A stretch of DNA of 26,940 bases, taken from positions 1 through 26,940 of the forward strand of contig JAVBLD010000011.1 of assembly GCA_031553705.1 (NCBI GenBank). Reading direction: 5' to 3'. Made by a program: the position numbers and the translations under genes. The DNA comes from JAVBLD01 sp031553705 (GTDB lineage Bacteria; Bacteroidota; Bacteroidia; Bacteroidales; Marinifilaceae). The notes under the pieces were generated by a model. The model was not told the origin of the DNA. It did no database searches and saw nothing but the letters and a program-made list of their open reading frames with translations. Of this stretch, positions 16,350 to 24,900 are shown piece after piece (position 1 is the first letter of the stretch; every line of letters begins with the position of its first letter).

Positions 16350-16379
16350 TTGTTCTTTGGACAAAAAGTTTTACTTTTG
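16350..16379 (+). promoter_or_regulatory. Promoter for slyD
   Basis: TTG at 16350-16352 and TACTTTTG at 16372-16379 (full match to TAnnTTTG) are separated by exactly 19 nt. The predicted leader is about 20 nt. Confidence 0.65.
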
Positions 16380-16404
16380 TACAGAAATAATTTAAAACAG
16401 TAAT

Positions 16405-16956
16405 ATGATTACAAAAAATAAGCTTGTATCAGTAAGCTATGAACTAAGGACTGAACCGAACGGAACCGTTTTGGAGACGGCAGATGCGGAAAGACCATTG
16501 GAGTTTATTTGCGGTCAAGGCCAAACATTGGAGTATTTTGAAATGAACTTGCTGAACCTGAATGTAGGTGATGCGTTTGATTTTAAGATTCCTACCACCA
16601 ATGCTTACGGTGAGGTGAATCAGGATATGGTGGTCGATTTACCGAAAGATGTGTTTAAAGATGTAGATGTGAAAGATATGATTGTGGGGAATACATTGCC
16701 TATGATGGATAGTATCGGACGTCATTTACGTGGTAAGATAGCTTATATCGGAGCAGAGGACGTAAAAATAGATTTCAATCATCCGCTAGCCGGACAGGAT
16801 CTTTATTTTAAAGGGAAGGTGTTGGTAGTCAGGGATGCTACGGATGAGGAACTGGAAGCTTTGCAGTCGCATAAGTGCGGCGGTTGCAGCGGTTGCGGAT
16901 CGGACGGAGGCTGTGGTTCATATAAGGAAGAGGATTGTGGCTGCGGTTGTCATTGA
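16405..16956 (+). CDS. slyD: SlyD-type FKBP peptidyl-prolyl isomerase with Cys-rich tail
   Basis: A 183-residue FKBP-fold prolyl isomerase and chaperone of the SlyD type. The split FKBP domain with inserted flap (IF) domain spans about 1-150: the N-terminal VSVSYELRT strand, PLEFICGQGQTLEYFE, the LNVGDAF turn, TTNAYGEVN, and DFNHPLAGQDLYFKGKVLVV on return to the FKBP core. The last 28 residues form a metal-binding-like tail with seven cysteines and two histidines (HKCGGCSGCG, CGSYKEEDCGCGCH). In E. coli SlyD the His/Cys-rich tail binds nickel; here it is dominated by cysteine. It has its own strong promoter and a strong terminator directly after the stop. Confidence 0.93.
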   Translation: MITKNKLVSVSYELRTEPNGTVLETADAERPLEFICGQGQTLEYFEMNLLNLNVGDAFDFKIPTTNAYGEVNQDMVVDLPKDVFKDVDVKDMIVGNTLPMMDSIGRHLRGKIAYIGAEDVKIDFNHPLAGQDLYFKGKVLVVRDATDEELEALQSHKCGGCSGCGSDGGCGSYKEEDCGCGCH

Positions 16957-16973
16957 TAAACCGTTTTGAAATA

Positions 16974-17004
16974 GAGAGGGTGTTTGATAAACACTCTCTT
17001 TTTT
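16974..17004 (+). terminator. Strong intrinsic terminator after slyD
   Basis: A 12-bp stem with wobble pairs (GAGAGGGTGTTT at 16974-16985 with AAACACTCTCTT at 16989-17000), a 3-nt loop and a run of T continuing to 17004. It starts 18 nt after the slyD stop and separates slyD from aroC. Confidence 0.8.
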
Positions 17005-17034
17005 CTATCGTATATTCACTTATTCCTAATTTTT

Positions 17035-18114
17035 ATGGGAAACTCTATCGGAAAACTTTTTAAACTGACTTCATTCGGAGAATCACATGGGGTGGCTATC
17101 GGAGGAGTAATCGACGGGTGTCCGGCAGGCGTTGAGCTTTCAACAGAGGATATTCAGCGGGAGTTGGACCGGCGCAGACCGGGACAGTCCGATATTTTGA
17201 CGTCGCGGAAAGAGGCGGACCATGTAGAGATATTATCCGGTGTTTTTGAAGGGAAAACGACCGGAATGCCTATCGGTTTTCTGGTTTATAATCTGGATCA
17301 GCGCAGCAAGGACTATAGCGACCTGAAAGACCTTTTCCGACCTTCACATGCCGATTACACCTGGCAGCAGAAATACGGAATCCGGGACTATAGGGGAGGA
17401 GGGCGTGCCTCCGCCCGGGAACATATTGCCCGGGTGGCTGGTGGAGCTGTGGCAAAGCAGGTATTGAAAGCTTATGGAGTGAAGGTGCAAGCTTATACTT
17501 CACAGGTTGGAGACGTGGTATTGGAATATGCTTATGATGAAATCGAGCCGGAGAAAGCGGAAAGTAATGCGGTAAGGTGTCCTGACGCGGTGACCGCGGA
17601 GAAAATGATTGCCCTGATCCGTGAGATTCGGGATGCCGGGGATAGTATAGGTGGAGTTGTGACTTGTATCATCAAAGGAGTGCCGGTAAGTTTGGGAGAA
17701 CCTGTTTTCGATAAGTTCCAGGCACGTCTGGCGCAAGCTGTGATGAGTATCAATGCCGCAAAAGGGTTTGAATATGGGGCAGGGTTTGCTGCTGCCGCAA
17801 TGAGGGGAAGTGCACATAACGATCCTTTTGTGATGAAAGAGGGTAAAGTACGTACGGAAACCAACCTGTCCGGCGGAATACAGGGAGGAATAACCAATGG
17901 GGAAGATGTATACTTCAGGGTTGCTTTTAAGCCTGTAGCCACCATTTTACAGGAACAGGATACGGTGAACTCTTCCGGCGAAGAGATACAATTTCAGGCT
18001 TATGGCCGCCATGACCCGTGCGTGGTACCGAGGGCGGTTCCGGTAGTGGAAGCAATGGCGGCGATGGTAGTACTGGATATGTTGCTTGAAAAAAGTACAT
18101 ATAGAATAGACTGA
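17035..18114 (+). CDS. aroC: Chorismate synthase
   Basis: A 359-residue chorismate synthase, the last shikimate-pathway enzyme, which makes chorismate from 5-enolpyruvylshikimate 3-phosphate using reduced FMN. Signatures are TSFGESHGVAIGGVIDGCPAG (split here: FGESHG 14-19), RRRPGQSDILTSRKE (about 48-62), RPSHADYTWQQKYG, the RGGGRASARE FMN loop (about 121-130) and a late GRHDPCVVPRAVPVVEAM. Length is normal. The frame is open upstream to 16984, but that part overlaps the slyD terminator, so I start at the ATG at 17035. No clean promoter was seen in the 30 nt after the terminator; read-through or a non-consensus promoter must drive it. Confidence 0.96.
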   Translation: MGNSIGKLFKLTSFGESHGVAIGGVIDGCPAGVELSTEDIQRELDRRRPGQSDILTSRKEADHVEILSGVFEGKTTGMPIGFLVYNLDQRSKDYSDLKDLFRPSHADYTWQQKYGIRDYRGGGRASAREHIARVAGGAVAKQVLKAYGVKVQAYTSQVGDVVLEYAYDEIEPEKAESNAVRCPDAVTAEKMIALIREIRDAGDSIGGVVTCIIKGVPVSLGEPVFDKFQARLAQAVMSINAAKGFEYGAGFAAAAMRGSAHNDPFVMKEGKVRTETNLSGGIQGGITNGEDVYFRVAFKPVATILQEQDTVNSSGEEIQFQAYGRHDPCVVPRAVPVVEAMAAMVVLDMLLEKSTYRID

Positions 18115-18121
18115 AGATAAT

Positions 18122-18143
18122 CCGATGTATAGAAATCGGTCTT
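18122..18143 (+). terminator. Weak terminator-like hairpin after aroC
   Basis: CCGAT (18122-18126) can pair with ATCGG (18135-18139) across an 8-nt loop, followed by TCTTT. The stem is only 5 bp, so this is a weak candidate. Confidence 0.25.
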
Positions 18144-18192
18144 TATGTAATCTGCCCGTACCAAGGCATTGAAAATAAACTTTATAAACTAA

Positions 18193-18606
18193 ATGATTAT
18201 GACGGACCGGTTTATGACGGTTTTAACGTTTACTTATCCGCATGAACTTGCGATAGTACGTGGTCGACTTGAATCCGAAGGGATTGAGTGTTTTGTCGCG
18301 GATGAGCTGACGGCACAAGTAAATCCGTTTTACTCGAATGCTATTGGCGGCGTAAAACTTCAGGTCAGGGAGAGTGATATTGAAAGGGCAACGGAGATAT
18401 TAAAAGAATCTGGTTATATCAAAGAGGAAAAGGATATACAGCAATCCCCTGTTTTTTTTGTGAAACTGGATAAGGTCACTTCCAGATGGCCATTAATCAA
18501 GAAATTACCGTTGTTTTTCCGCTTGATGATCATTATTGCCGTATTGTCAGGGTTGCTGATAACCGTTGTTTATTTTGCCAGTTTACCGGCACTCGTTGAT
18601 AAATAA
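18193..18606 (+). CDS. DUF2007 domain protein with C-terminal membrane anchor
   Basis: A 137-residue protein. Residues about 8-75 form a DUF2007 domain (annotated in family databases as putative signal-transducing protein): LTFTYPHELAIVRGRLESEG is followed by ECFVADE and GGVKLQVRESDIERATEIL, a small ferredoxin-like fold related to PII-like modules. A hydrophobic segment at about 110-131 would anchor it in the inner membrane, leaving the domain in the cytoplasm. Starts at Met1, Met3 or Met8 are all possible. It is followed two bases later by a zinc-ribbon frame that is broken by a frameshift; the two were probably an operon. The function is not known. Confidence 0.85.
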   Translation: MIMTDRFMTVLTFTYPHELAIVRGRLESEGIECFVADELTAQVNPFYSNAIGGVKLQVRESDIERATEILKESGYIKEEKDIQQSPVFFVKLDKVTSRWPLIKKLPLFFRLMIIIAVLSGLLITVVYFASLPALVDK

Positions 18607-18608
18607 TT

Positions 18609-18793
18609 ATGAACAATAAAGTAGAGAAAAATGTCCTTTGTGCGGCTCCGACGACATTGTGGAGTCATATCTTCCGGATAAGGTTTTTGTATTTTCATTT
18701 TTACTTTTTGGATTCCCTCTTTCGTTTAGAAGTAAGATATATCATTGTTTTGACTGCGGTCGCGACTTTAAAAAAAGAGATTTGGCAAAATAA
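18609..18793 (+). pseudogene. Small zinc-ribbon protein, frameshifted in an A-run
   Basis: The ATG at 18609 opens MNNKVEK and then meets five A (18627-18631). In the -1 frame after this run the sequence reads KCPLCGSDDIVESYLPDKV, then a hydrophobic stretch (VFVFSFLLFGFPLSF), then KIYHCFDCGRDFKKRDLAK and TAA at 18791-18793: a clear CxxC...CxxC zinc ribbon. That frame has no start codon upstream of the first Cys (TAA at 18617-18619, then AGT AGA GAA AAA). Six A (or three) would join the two into a 61-62 residue protein. The frame-0 product continues to 18854 without protein-like character. So the gene is interrupted by a one-base indel, or is a sequencing error. Its position after the DUF2007 gene suggests joint function. 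Confidence 0.7.
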
Positions 18794-18839
18794 TGATGTC
18801 GACAAAAATGATTTTATTGCGATAGGATTTGGGGGGAAA

Positions 18840-18871
18840 TTTGGAAATGAATAACGGTTTATCTATTTTTG
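18840..18871 (+). promoter_or_regulatory. Promoter for the small helical protein gene
   Basis: TTTG at 18840-18843 and TATTTTTG at 18864-18871 (full TAnnTTTG match), 20 nt apart. The predicted start of transcription is near 18877, which favours translation from the ATG at 18896 over the one at 18884. Confidence 0.6.
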
Positions 18872-18895
18872 GAAAAAAATTAAATGTTTAGTAAT

Positions 18896-19180
18896 ATGGC
18901 AAGTATCAGAAGATTAAAAAAGGACATTGATTATTTGACTTTTTCGGTTATTGCGGATTGTTTTAATTATAGTGCTATTATCGGAAAGAGCAATCCACAG
19001 GTTGCGGAAATTGTACAAAATATAATAGCCTCCAGAAATGCTTTGAGACAACGGGTAAACGATTTGAGAAAAGTCGAAAAGAAAGAGCAGAAGGCTCATT
19101 GTAAGGATATTTTCAAAGATTTGTTTGTAGATGTGGACGGGGCTTTTACGAAACTAAGCAACATTGTAAAAAAATCCTGA
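18896..19180 (+). CDS. Conserved small helical protein of unknown function
   Basis: A 94-residue protein (98 if the ATG at 18884 is used) that looks like a conserved Bacteroidota family I cannot name. It begins MASIRRLKKDIDYLTFSVI, has a short variable middle (YSAIIGKSNPQVAEIVQ), and is predicted almost fully alpha-helical, with a lysine-rich segment (RKVEKKEQKAHCKD, about 65-78). No signal peptide, membrane segment or metal motif is visible. It has its own promoter (18840-18871) and terminator (19207-19234), so it is monocistronic. The function is unknown; a nucleoid-associated or coiled-coil structural role would be a guess. Confidence 0.8.
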   Translation: MASIRRLKKDIDYLTFSVIADCFNYSAIIGKSNPQVAEIVQNIIASRNALRQRVNDLRKVEKKEQKAHCKDIFKDLFVDVDGAFTKLSNIVKKS

Positions 19181-19206
19181 TTGTGAATCGAATGATAAAA
19201 TAGAAG

Positions 19207-19234
19207 GGGAATGTTTATGGACATTCTCTTTTTT
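19207..19234 (+). terminator. Intrinsic terminator after the small helical protein gene
   Basis: GGGAATGT (19207-19214) pairs with ACATTCTC (19221-19228) with one G-T wobble, a 6-nt loop, then six T. It begins 26 nt after the stop codon. Confidence 0.75.
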
Positions 19235-19274
19235 GTTTACCGGAAATAGGATCGGATGAAATTTTCATTTTATT

Positions 19275-19982
19275 ATGGAATATATTGAAGTAGCAGGTAT
19301 CGGTAAAATAAAAGTCAGGCGTAGTGCGAATATTAAGTTTTTGTCTATTCGTATGGCTCCGGGGCGGGGCGTATGGGTAAACATTCCGTTCGGGGTGGGC
19401 CAGCGTCAGGTTGAGAAATTTATACAGGAGAAGCGGGAATGGATTCTGCAAAACCTGTCGAAAGTAAAAATATATGAACAGGATACCGGGGTTGGTCTTG
19501 GAATCGGTGCGGAAGTGAAGACGAAAATGCATACACTGAAAATAGCGGAAACCGAAGAACGGAAACCGGATTATAGGATGGAGGGCGAGTATATTACTTT
19601 ACTGATACCGAAAGGTACCGATTATAACCGGATAGATAAGATCATACAACAATTCCTGATACAGATATATACAGTAGAGAGTAGACAGTATCTGCCAAAG
19701 CGGGTGAGCTATTACGCAGAGAAATACGGTTTTAAATATGTCCGGGTGTCATTCCGGAATAATATATCAAACTGGGGGAGTTGTTCGCATGACAATAAAA
19801 TCAGCTTGAATGTTAAGTTGATGAAATTACCGGACGAGATCATCGATTATGTAATTCTGCACGAACTTTGCCACACAATAGAGAAGAATCATTCTAATGA
19901 TTTCTGGAACCTGATGCAAAAGGTTTGCCCGTCATATCCTATGTTGCGGAGCCGGTTGAGGAAGTATAATACAAGGATATAA
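19275..19982 (+). CDS. YgjP/WLM-type zinc metallopeptidase domain protein (DUF45)
   Basis: A 235-residue protein of the YgjP-like, M48-related metallopeptidase family. The zinc motif HELCH lies at 196-200 with the third ligand region KNHSNDFW (His206), and the family hallmark NWGSCS (166-171) precedes it. The N-terminal half (RRSANIKFLSIRM, VWVNIPFG, VEKFIQEKREWI) is the conserved beta-rich domain of the family. No signal peptide is seen, so it is probably cytoplasmic. The substrate is unknown; some homologues lie beside type I restriction genes, but none are here. It ends 11 nt before the convergent lipoprotein gene. Confidence 0.9.
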   Translation: MEYIEVAGIGKIKVRRSANIKFLSIRMAPGRGVWVNIPFGVGQRQVEKFIQEKREWILQNLSKVKIYEQDTGVGLGIGAEVKTKMHTLKIAETEERKPDYRMEGEYITLLIPKGTDYNRIDKIIQQFLIQIYTVESRQYLPKRVSYYAEKYGFKYVRVSFRNNISNWGSCSHDNKISLNVKLMKLPDEIIDYVILHELCHTIEKNHSNDFWNLMQKVCPSYPMLRSRLRKYNTRI

Positions 19983-19993
19983 TATAATAATTA

Positions 19994-20518
19994 TCAGAAT
20001 AGTCTGTTGAAATTGAAGTCAACCTGGATCGAAGAAATCTGGTCTAATACGGCTGTCAGGTTAGGATAGGTTTGTGCAATAAAGCGGAGAAAGTCCATAT
20101 AGGAGTCCGGAAACGGACTAAATTCCATTGTTGTATTTTCTACACTTATCGCTCCTTGTAACTCTTGAGGCCAACTTTCAGCGTGAAGAGGGGTCAGTAT
20201 CAACGTTTGGTTGGAGATAACATAAGCAAGAGTTACCGACGGTTGCTCCAGTCCTTCCAGTTCCGGGACTAATGTGACGCTATCGGTCATAAAAGTGGTT
20301 TGCGAATTTGTGGCAAAGAGGGAGTAATCGTCGATAATGTCGATCAGTTCTTCTTCTGTGGAGGTTGCGTCAGGTTGCAAGGTAATGTTTATCGTAGTTG
20401 TTACCAATTGCCATGTTCCGGTAATCGGAAATTGAAAACTCTCGATTTCGTCATCACTACATGCGGCGAATAAACAGCCGGATATAAGACTTGTCAGCAA
20501 TATATTTTTTATGTTCAT
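19994..20518 (-). CDS. Lipocalin-like lipoprotein
   Basis: A 174-residue predicted lipoprotein. Residues 1-19 are a signal peptide with lipobox LFAAC (Cys20), followed by acidic SDDEIE, which resembles the Bacteroidota lipoprotein export signal for the outer surface. The mature part begins with PITGTWQLVTTTINI, typical of the lipocalin-like (DUF4923/DUF5004-type) small beta-barrels in this phylum, and has alternating strands with repeated Val/Thr/Leu. The exact family is uncertain and the ligand unknown. It is monocistronic and convergent with the metallopeptidase, 11 nt apart. No good promoter box was found upstream. Confidence 0.8.
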   Translation of the reverse strand: MNIKNILLTSLISGCLFAACSDDEIESFQFPITGTWQLVTTTINITLQPDATSTEEELIDIIDDYSLFATNSQTTFMTDSVTLVPELEGLEQPSVTLAYVISNQTLILTPLHAESWPQELQGAISVENTTMEFSPFPDSYMDFLRFIAQTYPNLTAVLDQISSIQVDFNFNRLF

Positions 20519-20695
20519 ATTTATTCTGAATATTGATTTTTAATCATTCTGCTTTTGGGCTGGCCTCAAGCTATGGCTGGCTACCTATGGTCTTATCTAC
20601 GGCAAAAAAAGATATGAGTTGTTAAATGTGTGATATTTAAATTAATAAGAAATATGAATTAATACTTAAATCATTAAAATAGTCACCGGCTTTTT

Positions 20696-20724
20696 TTTGT
20701 TTCTGTGAGGAAATAGTAACTTTG
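20696..20724 (+). promoter_or_regulatory. Promoter for mrp
   Basis: TTTG at 20696-20699 and TAACTTTG at 20717-20724 (full TAnnTTTG match), 17 nt apart. The leader would be about 57 nt. Confidence 0.5.
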
Positions 20725-20787
20725 TTGAAATTTATAGCGAAATAGGAAAATAGAAATCGACATATAAATTAATATCAGGTAAAAAAA

Positions 20788-21867
20788 ATGCAAGATCAAG
20801 TAAGGACAGTCCGGGATTTGTTGTCGGAGGTAAAATATCCGGGTACTTCGAATAGTATTGTTGCGCTGAATATGGTACAAGGAATGAAAGTCGAGGGGGA
20901 TAAGGTTTCGTTTCGATTGGTTTTTCAGAAGTCAAGCGATCCTTTTGCTGTAGCGATAAAGAAAAAATGCGAGACATTGTTGAAAGAAAAAAATATATAC
21001 AAGGAGGTAGAGATAGAGACCATATTTACACAGGAGATGGAGCGTCCGGTGTCATTGGAAAAAGTGACTCATGTTATCGCTGTATCATCCGGCAAAGGGG
21101 GAGTCGGAAAGTCGACCGTGTCGGCGAACTTGGCGGTGGCATTGGCTTCACTTGGTTACAAAGTGGGGCTGGTCGATGCAGATATTTTTGGTCCTTCAAT
21201 ACCGAAAATGTTCGGATGTGAAGATGCTCAGCCACACGTGGTGGAAGAGGACGGAAAGCAATGGATCGAGCCGGTAGAGCAGTATGGGGTAAAAATATTA
21301 TCGATCGGTTTTTTTGTAGAACCCGAATCGGCAGTTGTCTGGCGTGGTCCGATGGCCTCCAATGCTCTAAAACAACTGGTGGAACAAGGTTACTGGGGAG
21401 AATTGGATTATATGTTGATTGATCTTCCGCCGGGAACAAGCGATATTCATTTGACATTGGTGCAGACCGTAGCATTGACGGGGGCTATTGTGGTAAGTAC
21501 ACCGCAACAGGTTGCCCTGGCGGACGCAGTAAAGGGGATCAATATGTTTGAATCTCCTGAGATAAAAGTGCCGGTGATCGGATTGGTGGAGAATATGTCA
21601 TGGTTTACTCCTGCCGAATTACCCAATAATAAATATTACATTTTCGGGAAAGAAGGTGCTAAACGATTGGCGGAGCAAAAAAGAATCCCTCTGCTAGGAC
21701 AAATTCCGATGGTGCAAGGGATTTGCGATGGCGGCGATAGTGGAAAGCCGGTAGCATTGGATGCGGGTGGTATGGTTGGTAATGCTTTTGTCATGTTGGC
21801 TAAAAGTATGATAACAGAGTTACAAAGGAGACGAGATACAGCTAAACGGGTGAGGATTTTCAAGTAA
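20788..21867 (+). CDS. mrp: Mrp/NBP35 family P-loop ATPase, iron-sulfur carrier type
   Basis: A 359-residue Mrp (ApbC) protein: an N-terminal DUF59/MIP18-like domain (about 3-85), then a deviant-Walker P-loop ATPase with GKGGVGKS (102-109), DADIFGPSIPK (130-140) and LPPGTSD (213-219). ApbC/Mrp proteins bind and transfer [4Fe-4S] clusters, normally through a CxxC near the C-terminus. At the expected place, after VENMS (267-271), this protein reads WFTPAELPNNKYYIF, with no cysteine pair. The ATPase is complete, so it is likely functional but may carry clusters differently. It has its own promoter, and a PorW-like gene follows after 94 nt. Confidence 0.93.
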   Translation: MQDQVRTVRDLLSEVKYPGTSNSIVALNMVQGMKVEGDKVSFRLVFQKSSDPFAVAIKKKCETLLKEKNIYKEVEIETIFTQEMERPVSLEKVTHVIAVSSGKGGVGKSTVSANLAVALASLGYKVGLVDADIFGPSIPKMFGCEDAQPHVVEEDGKQWIEPVEQYGVKILSIGFFVEPESAVVWRGPMASNALKQLVEQGYWGELDYMLIDLPPGTSDIHLTLVQTVALTGAIVVSTPQQVALADAVKGINMFESPEIKVPVIGLVENMSWFTPAELPNNKYYIFGKEGAKRLAEQKRIPLLGQIPMVQGICDGGDSGKPVALDAGGMVGNAFVMLAKSMITELQRRRDTAKRVRIFK

Positions 21868-21961
21868 TTTTGACGGCAAACATTTTTGAGGTGCAGAAGC
21901 TTGCAGGCAGAAAATAGGTGCTTGTTTCGCCTGTGATAAAATACTTTTAAAAAGATATAGG

Positions 21962-24900
21962 TTGAAGTACGGTGTATACCTGTTTATTTTGTTAATCACT
22001 GCCGGTTGCTCCGTGAAAAAAAATAATATTTTTTCACGGAGCTACCATCAGTTGACGACCCGTTATAATATTTATTTTAACGGGGACCAGGCATTGAAGG
22101 CCGGGATAAAAAAAATGGATCAGAATCATAAAGAGGATTATACCAGTCTTTTGCCTGTTTTTATTTCCAGCGACGACCAGGTGGGTAGAACGGTCAGGAG
22201 CGATATGGAGTACGCTATGGAGAAGGCACTCAGGGCGATAGATGAACATTCCATCACGGTAAAACCGAAAAGGAAGGAAGCAAAAGGCAACGAGGCTTTC
22301 AGGGAAAAAAAAGAATATAATAATCAGTTGGATTTATGTTATCTTTTGCTGAGCAAGTCTCTTTTTTATCAAAAGAAGTATGCCATGGCAAATAATACCT
22401 TTCGTTCGATCCAGCGGCATTATGCATACGATAAAGAGATTGCGACCGAAGCTGCATTGTGGATGTTTCGCAGTTATATTGAGATGCACAGGTATAATGA
22501 GGCAAAAGAATTTATGCAGGAACTGGATCGAGCGAGGTTGAATGGGGAGCAACGGGAGATATATGCTGCTGCAAAAACGGATTTTTATATTCGCCAAAAT
22601 GAATACCTGCAAGCTATTGCCGAAGCAGAGCGATTGACAGATTTATGTCGGGACAGGAAAAATAAATCCCGTTACCGTTTTCTTTTGTCTCAATTGTATA
22701 TGAGGGAAAACCGGGCTAAACAGGCTATGTCCGAATTGAGAAAAGTCGGCCGGTTTAATTTCGATTATGAAATGGTATTTAATGCCAGAATCAATAGGGC
22801 ATTGGCTTTTCAGGAGGGAGATAAAAAGGTGACGCGGACATTGAACCGCATGTTACGGGACGTAAAGAATGTCGATTACCGGGACCGGATATATTACGCA
22901 CTGGCTAACATAGAAGAAAAAAAGGGGGATGAAGGAGCGGCTGTTGATTTATACTGGAAATCCGTCAGATCAAGTGTAAATAATGATAATCAGCAATCTT
23001 TATCGTTCCGTGAGCTTGGGGATTACTATCTGAAGGAGCAGAATTATGTGTCTGCACAGGCATGTTATGATTCGTGTTTGTTCCTGATGGATTCAAGGCA
23101 TCCTGATTATAGCCGGTTGAAGGGGTTGGTAACTGATTTGACGGATCTGGTTGTACAGATAAAGATCATACAGGAGCAGGATAGCTTGCAGCGCTTGGCC
23201 ACTATGTCCGTAAATGATCGCATGAAGTTGATTGACGGCATTATCCAGGAGGTAAGAAGCAGGGAAGAGGAGAGTAAAAGGGAGATAAACAGGATGCAGG
23301 AGGAACGTAATTTCTACGACCGGAATAATATGCTGGGGCAAGGAGGTATCGCTCCGCCGCGGAGCGGAAGCGAATGGTATTTTTATAATCCGGTGACCGT
23401 ATCGGTCGGTAAAAACGATTTCAACCGGAAATGGGGGAGAAGAAAGCAGGAAGACAACTGGAGGCGACAGAATAAAGCTATGGTTGATTTTATCGAGCCG
23501 GAGGTGAATGTCGTTGAAACCGGAGGAAATGAAAAGGAGCGAGCAAATACGAAGAGTAGGGATTACTATTTGAAGAACCTGCCTTTGACGCCTGAATTAT
23601 TGGAGATCTCCGATGAAAAAACGGCAGAGGCTTATCATAAGGCAGGAGAGATCTATATCTATCGCTTTGAAAATTATAAAAAGGCTTTGGAGTGTTTTGA
23701 GGCCTATATCGAGCGTTTCCCTGACGGGGAAAATCTTCCGTTGTTATATTATCTTGCCTGTGATGCTGCGGAGAAATTAGGCGATAAGGAAAAAGCACAG
23801 CGATACCGGAATCGTCTGACCGGGAAATTTCCGCAAAGTGATTACGCAAAAGGGATAACCGATCCGGACTATTTTAAAAAAGTAAATCAGGCGCAGCAGG
23901 CAGCGGAGCGGATGTACGAAGATGCTTACAGTAAATATCAGCAGGTACGTTATGAAGAGGCATTGGCGGTTTGCAATGATATACTTGAAAAATATCCCGA
24001 AAGCGTATTGAATCAGCAGGTACTGTTTCTGAAAGCAATGTGCGTGGTGAATGTGCATGATGAACAGAAAGCAAAGAATGCCTTAAATTTGGCTATTGCA
24101 ACTAAGCCGGATGAGGGAATGCTCGAAGTGCTTCAATCGGTACTCTCGATGATATCGGCCGGGAAGAGTCCGGTCCTCGGAATGGAGGAGGCTGTCAGAA
24201 AAGAACAAGAAGATGTATCGGGACCCGCAATGCATATTTTCAGTAGCAAAGAGGGAGAAAAGCATAACTTTGTATTACTGCTTCCTTTTAGAGATTTGAA
24301 TACAAAAAAAATAGCGGATGATTTGAGAAATATTGAACGTGCTTTTGTATTGGTTAAAGAGGATTATGATGATAAAAGAGAGATGCTTATAGTTCAAAAT
24401 GTTGGAACAAAGGAGCAGGCAATGGAATATATGAGTCTGGTTATGAGGAATAAATCTATTATTGACCGGTTGTCTGGCGTACCATACCAGGCATTTGCCA
24501 TCACACAGCAAAATCAGACTGTATTATTGGAAACCGGATACCTTGAGGAGTACCTGAAATTCTTTGAAGATAGCTATATGAGCCATGCCGGAGAAACCGG
24601 GATAGGAGATGAAAATTTTGCATACAATAAAAGTATCGGCCATAAATTTGTGTTATTCTATCCGAATAAAGCAGATCCGTTTAAATTAAAGAGTGCGTTT
24701 GAAGAGTTTAACTTCGCCGGATTGACCATAAATAATATGAAGTATGACGATAGCTATGACTGTATGGTCGTATCGGGTTTCGGAAATAAGGATGAAGCGA
24801 TGCGTTATTTTAATACGATGGTCGGTAACCAGAAAATTTTAAAGTCGTTAAAAGATAATGACTATGCTAGCTTTATCATCACGGAGATGAATTTGAAAGT

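Noticed and set aside
18609..18854. 81-codon frame-0 product starting at the ATG at 18609
   Set aside because: Beyond residue 7 it lacks protein family character, while the -1 frame encodes a zinc ribbon over the same bases. I treat it as the out-of-frame reading of a broken gene.
21903..21936. CAGGC/GCCTG inverted repeat between mrp and the PorW-like gene
   Set aside because: A 5-bp stem with a loop of about 20 nt and no T-run.
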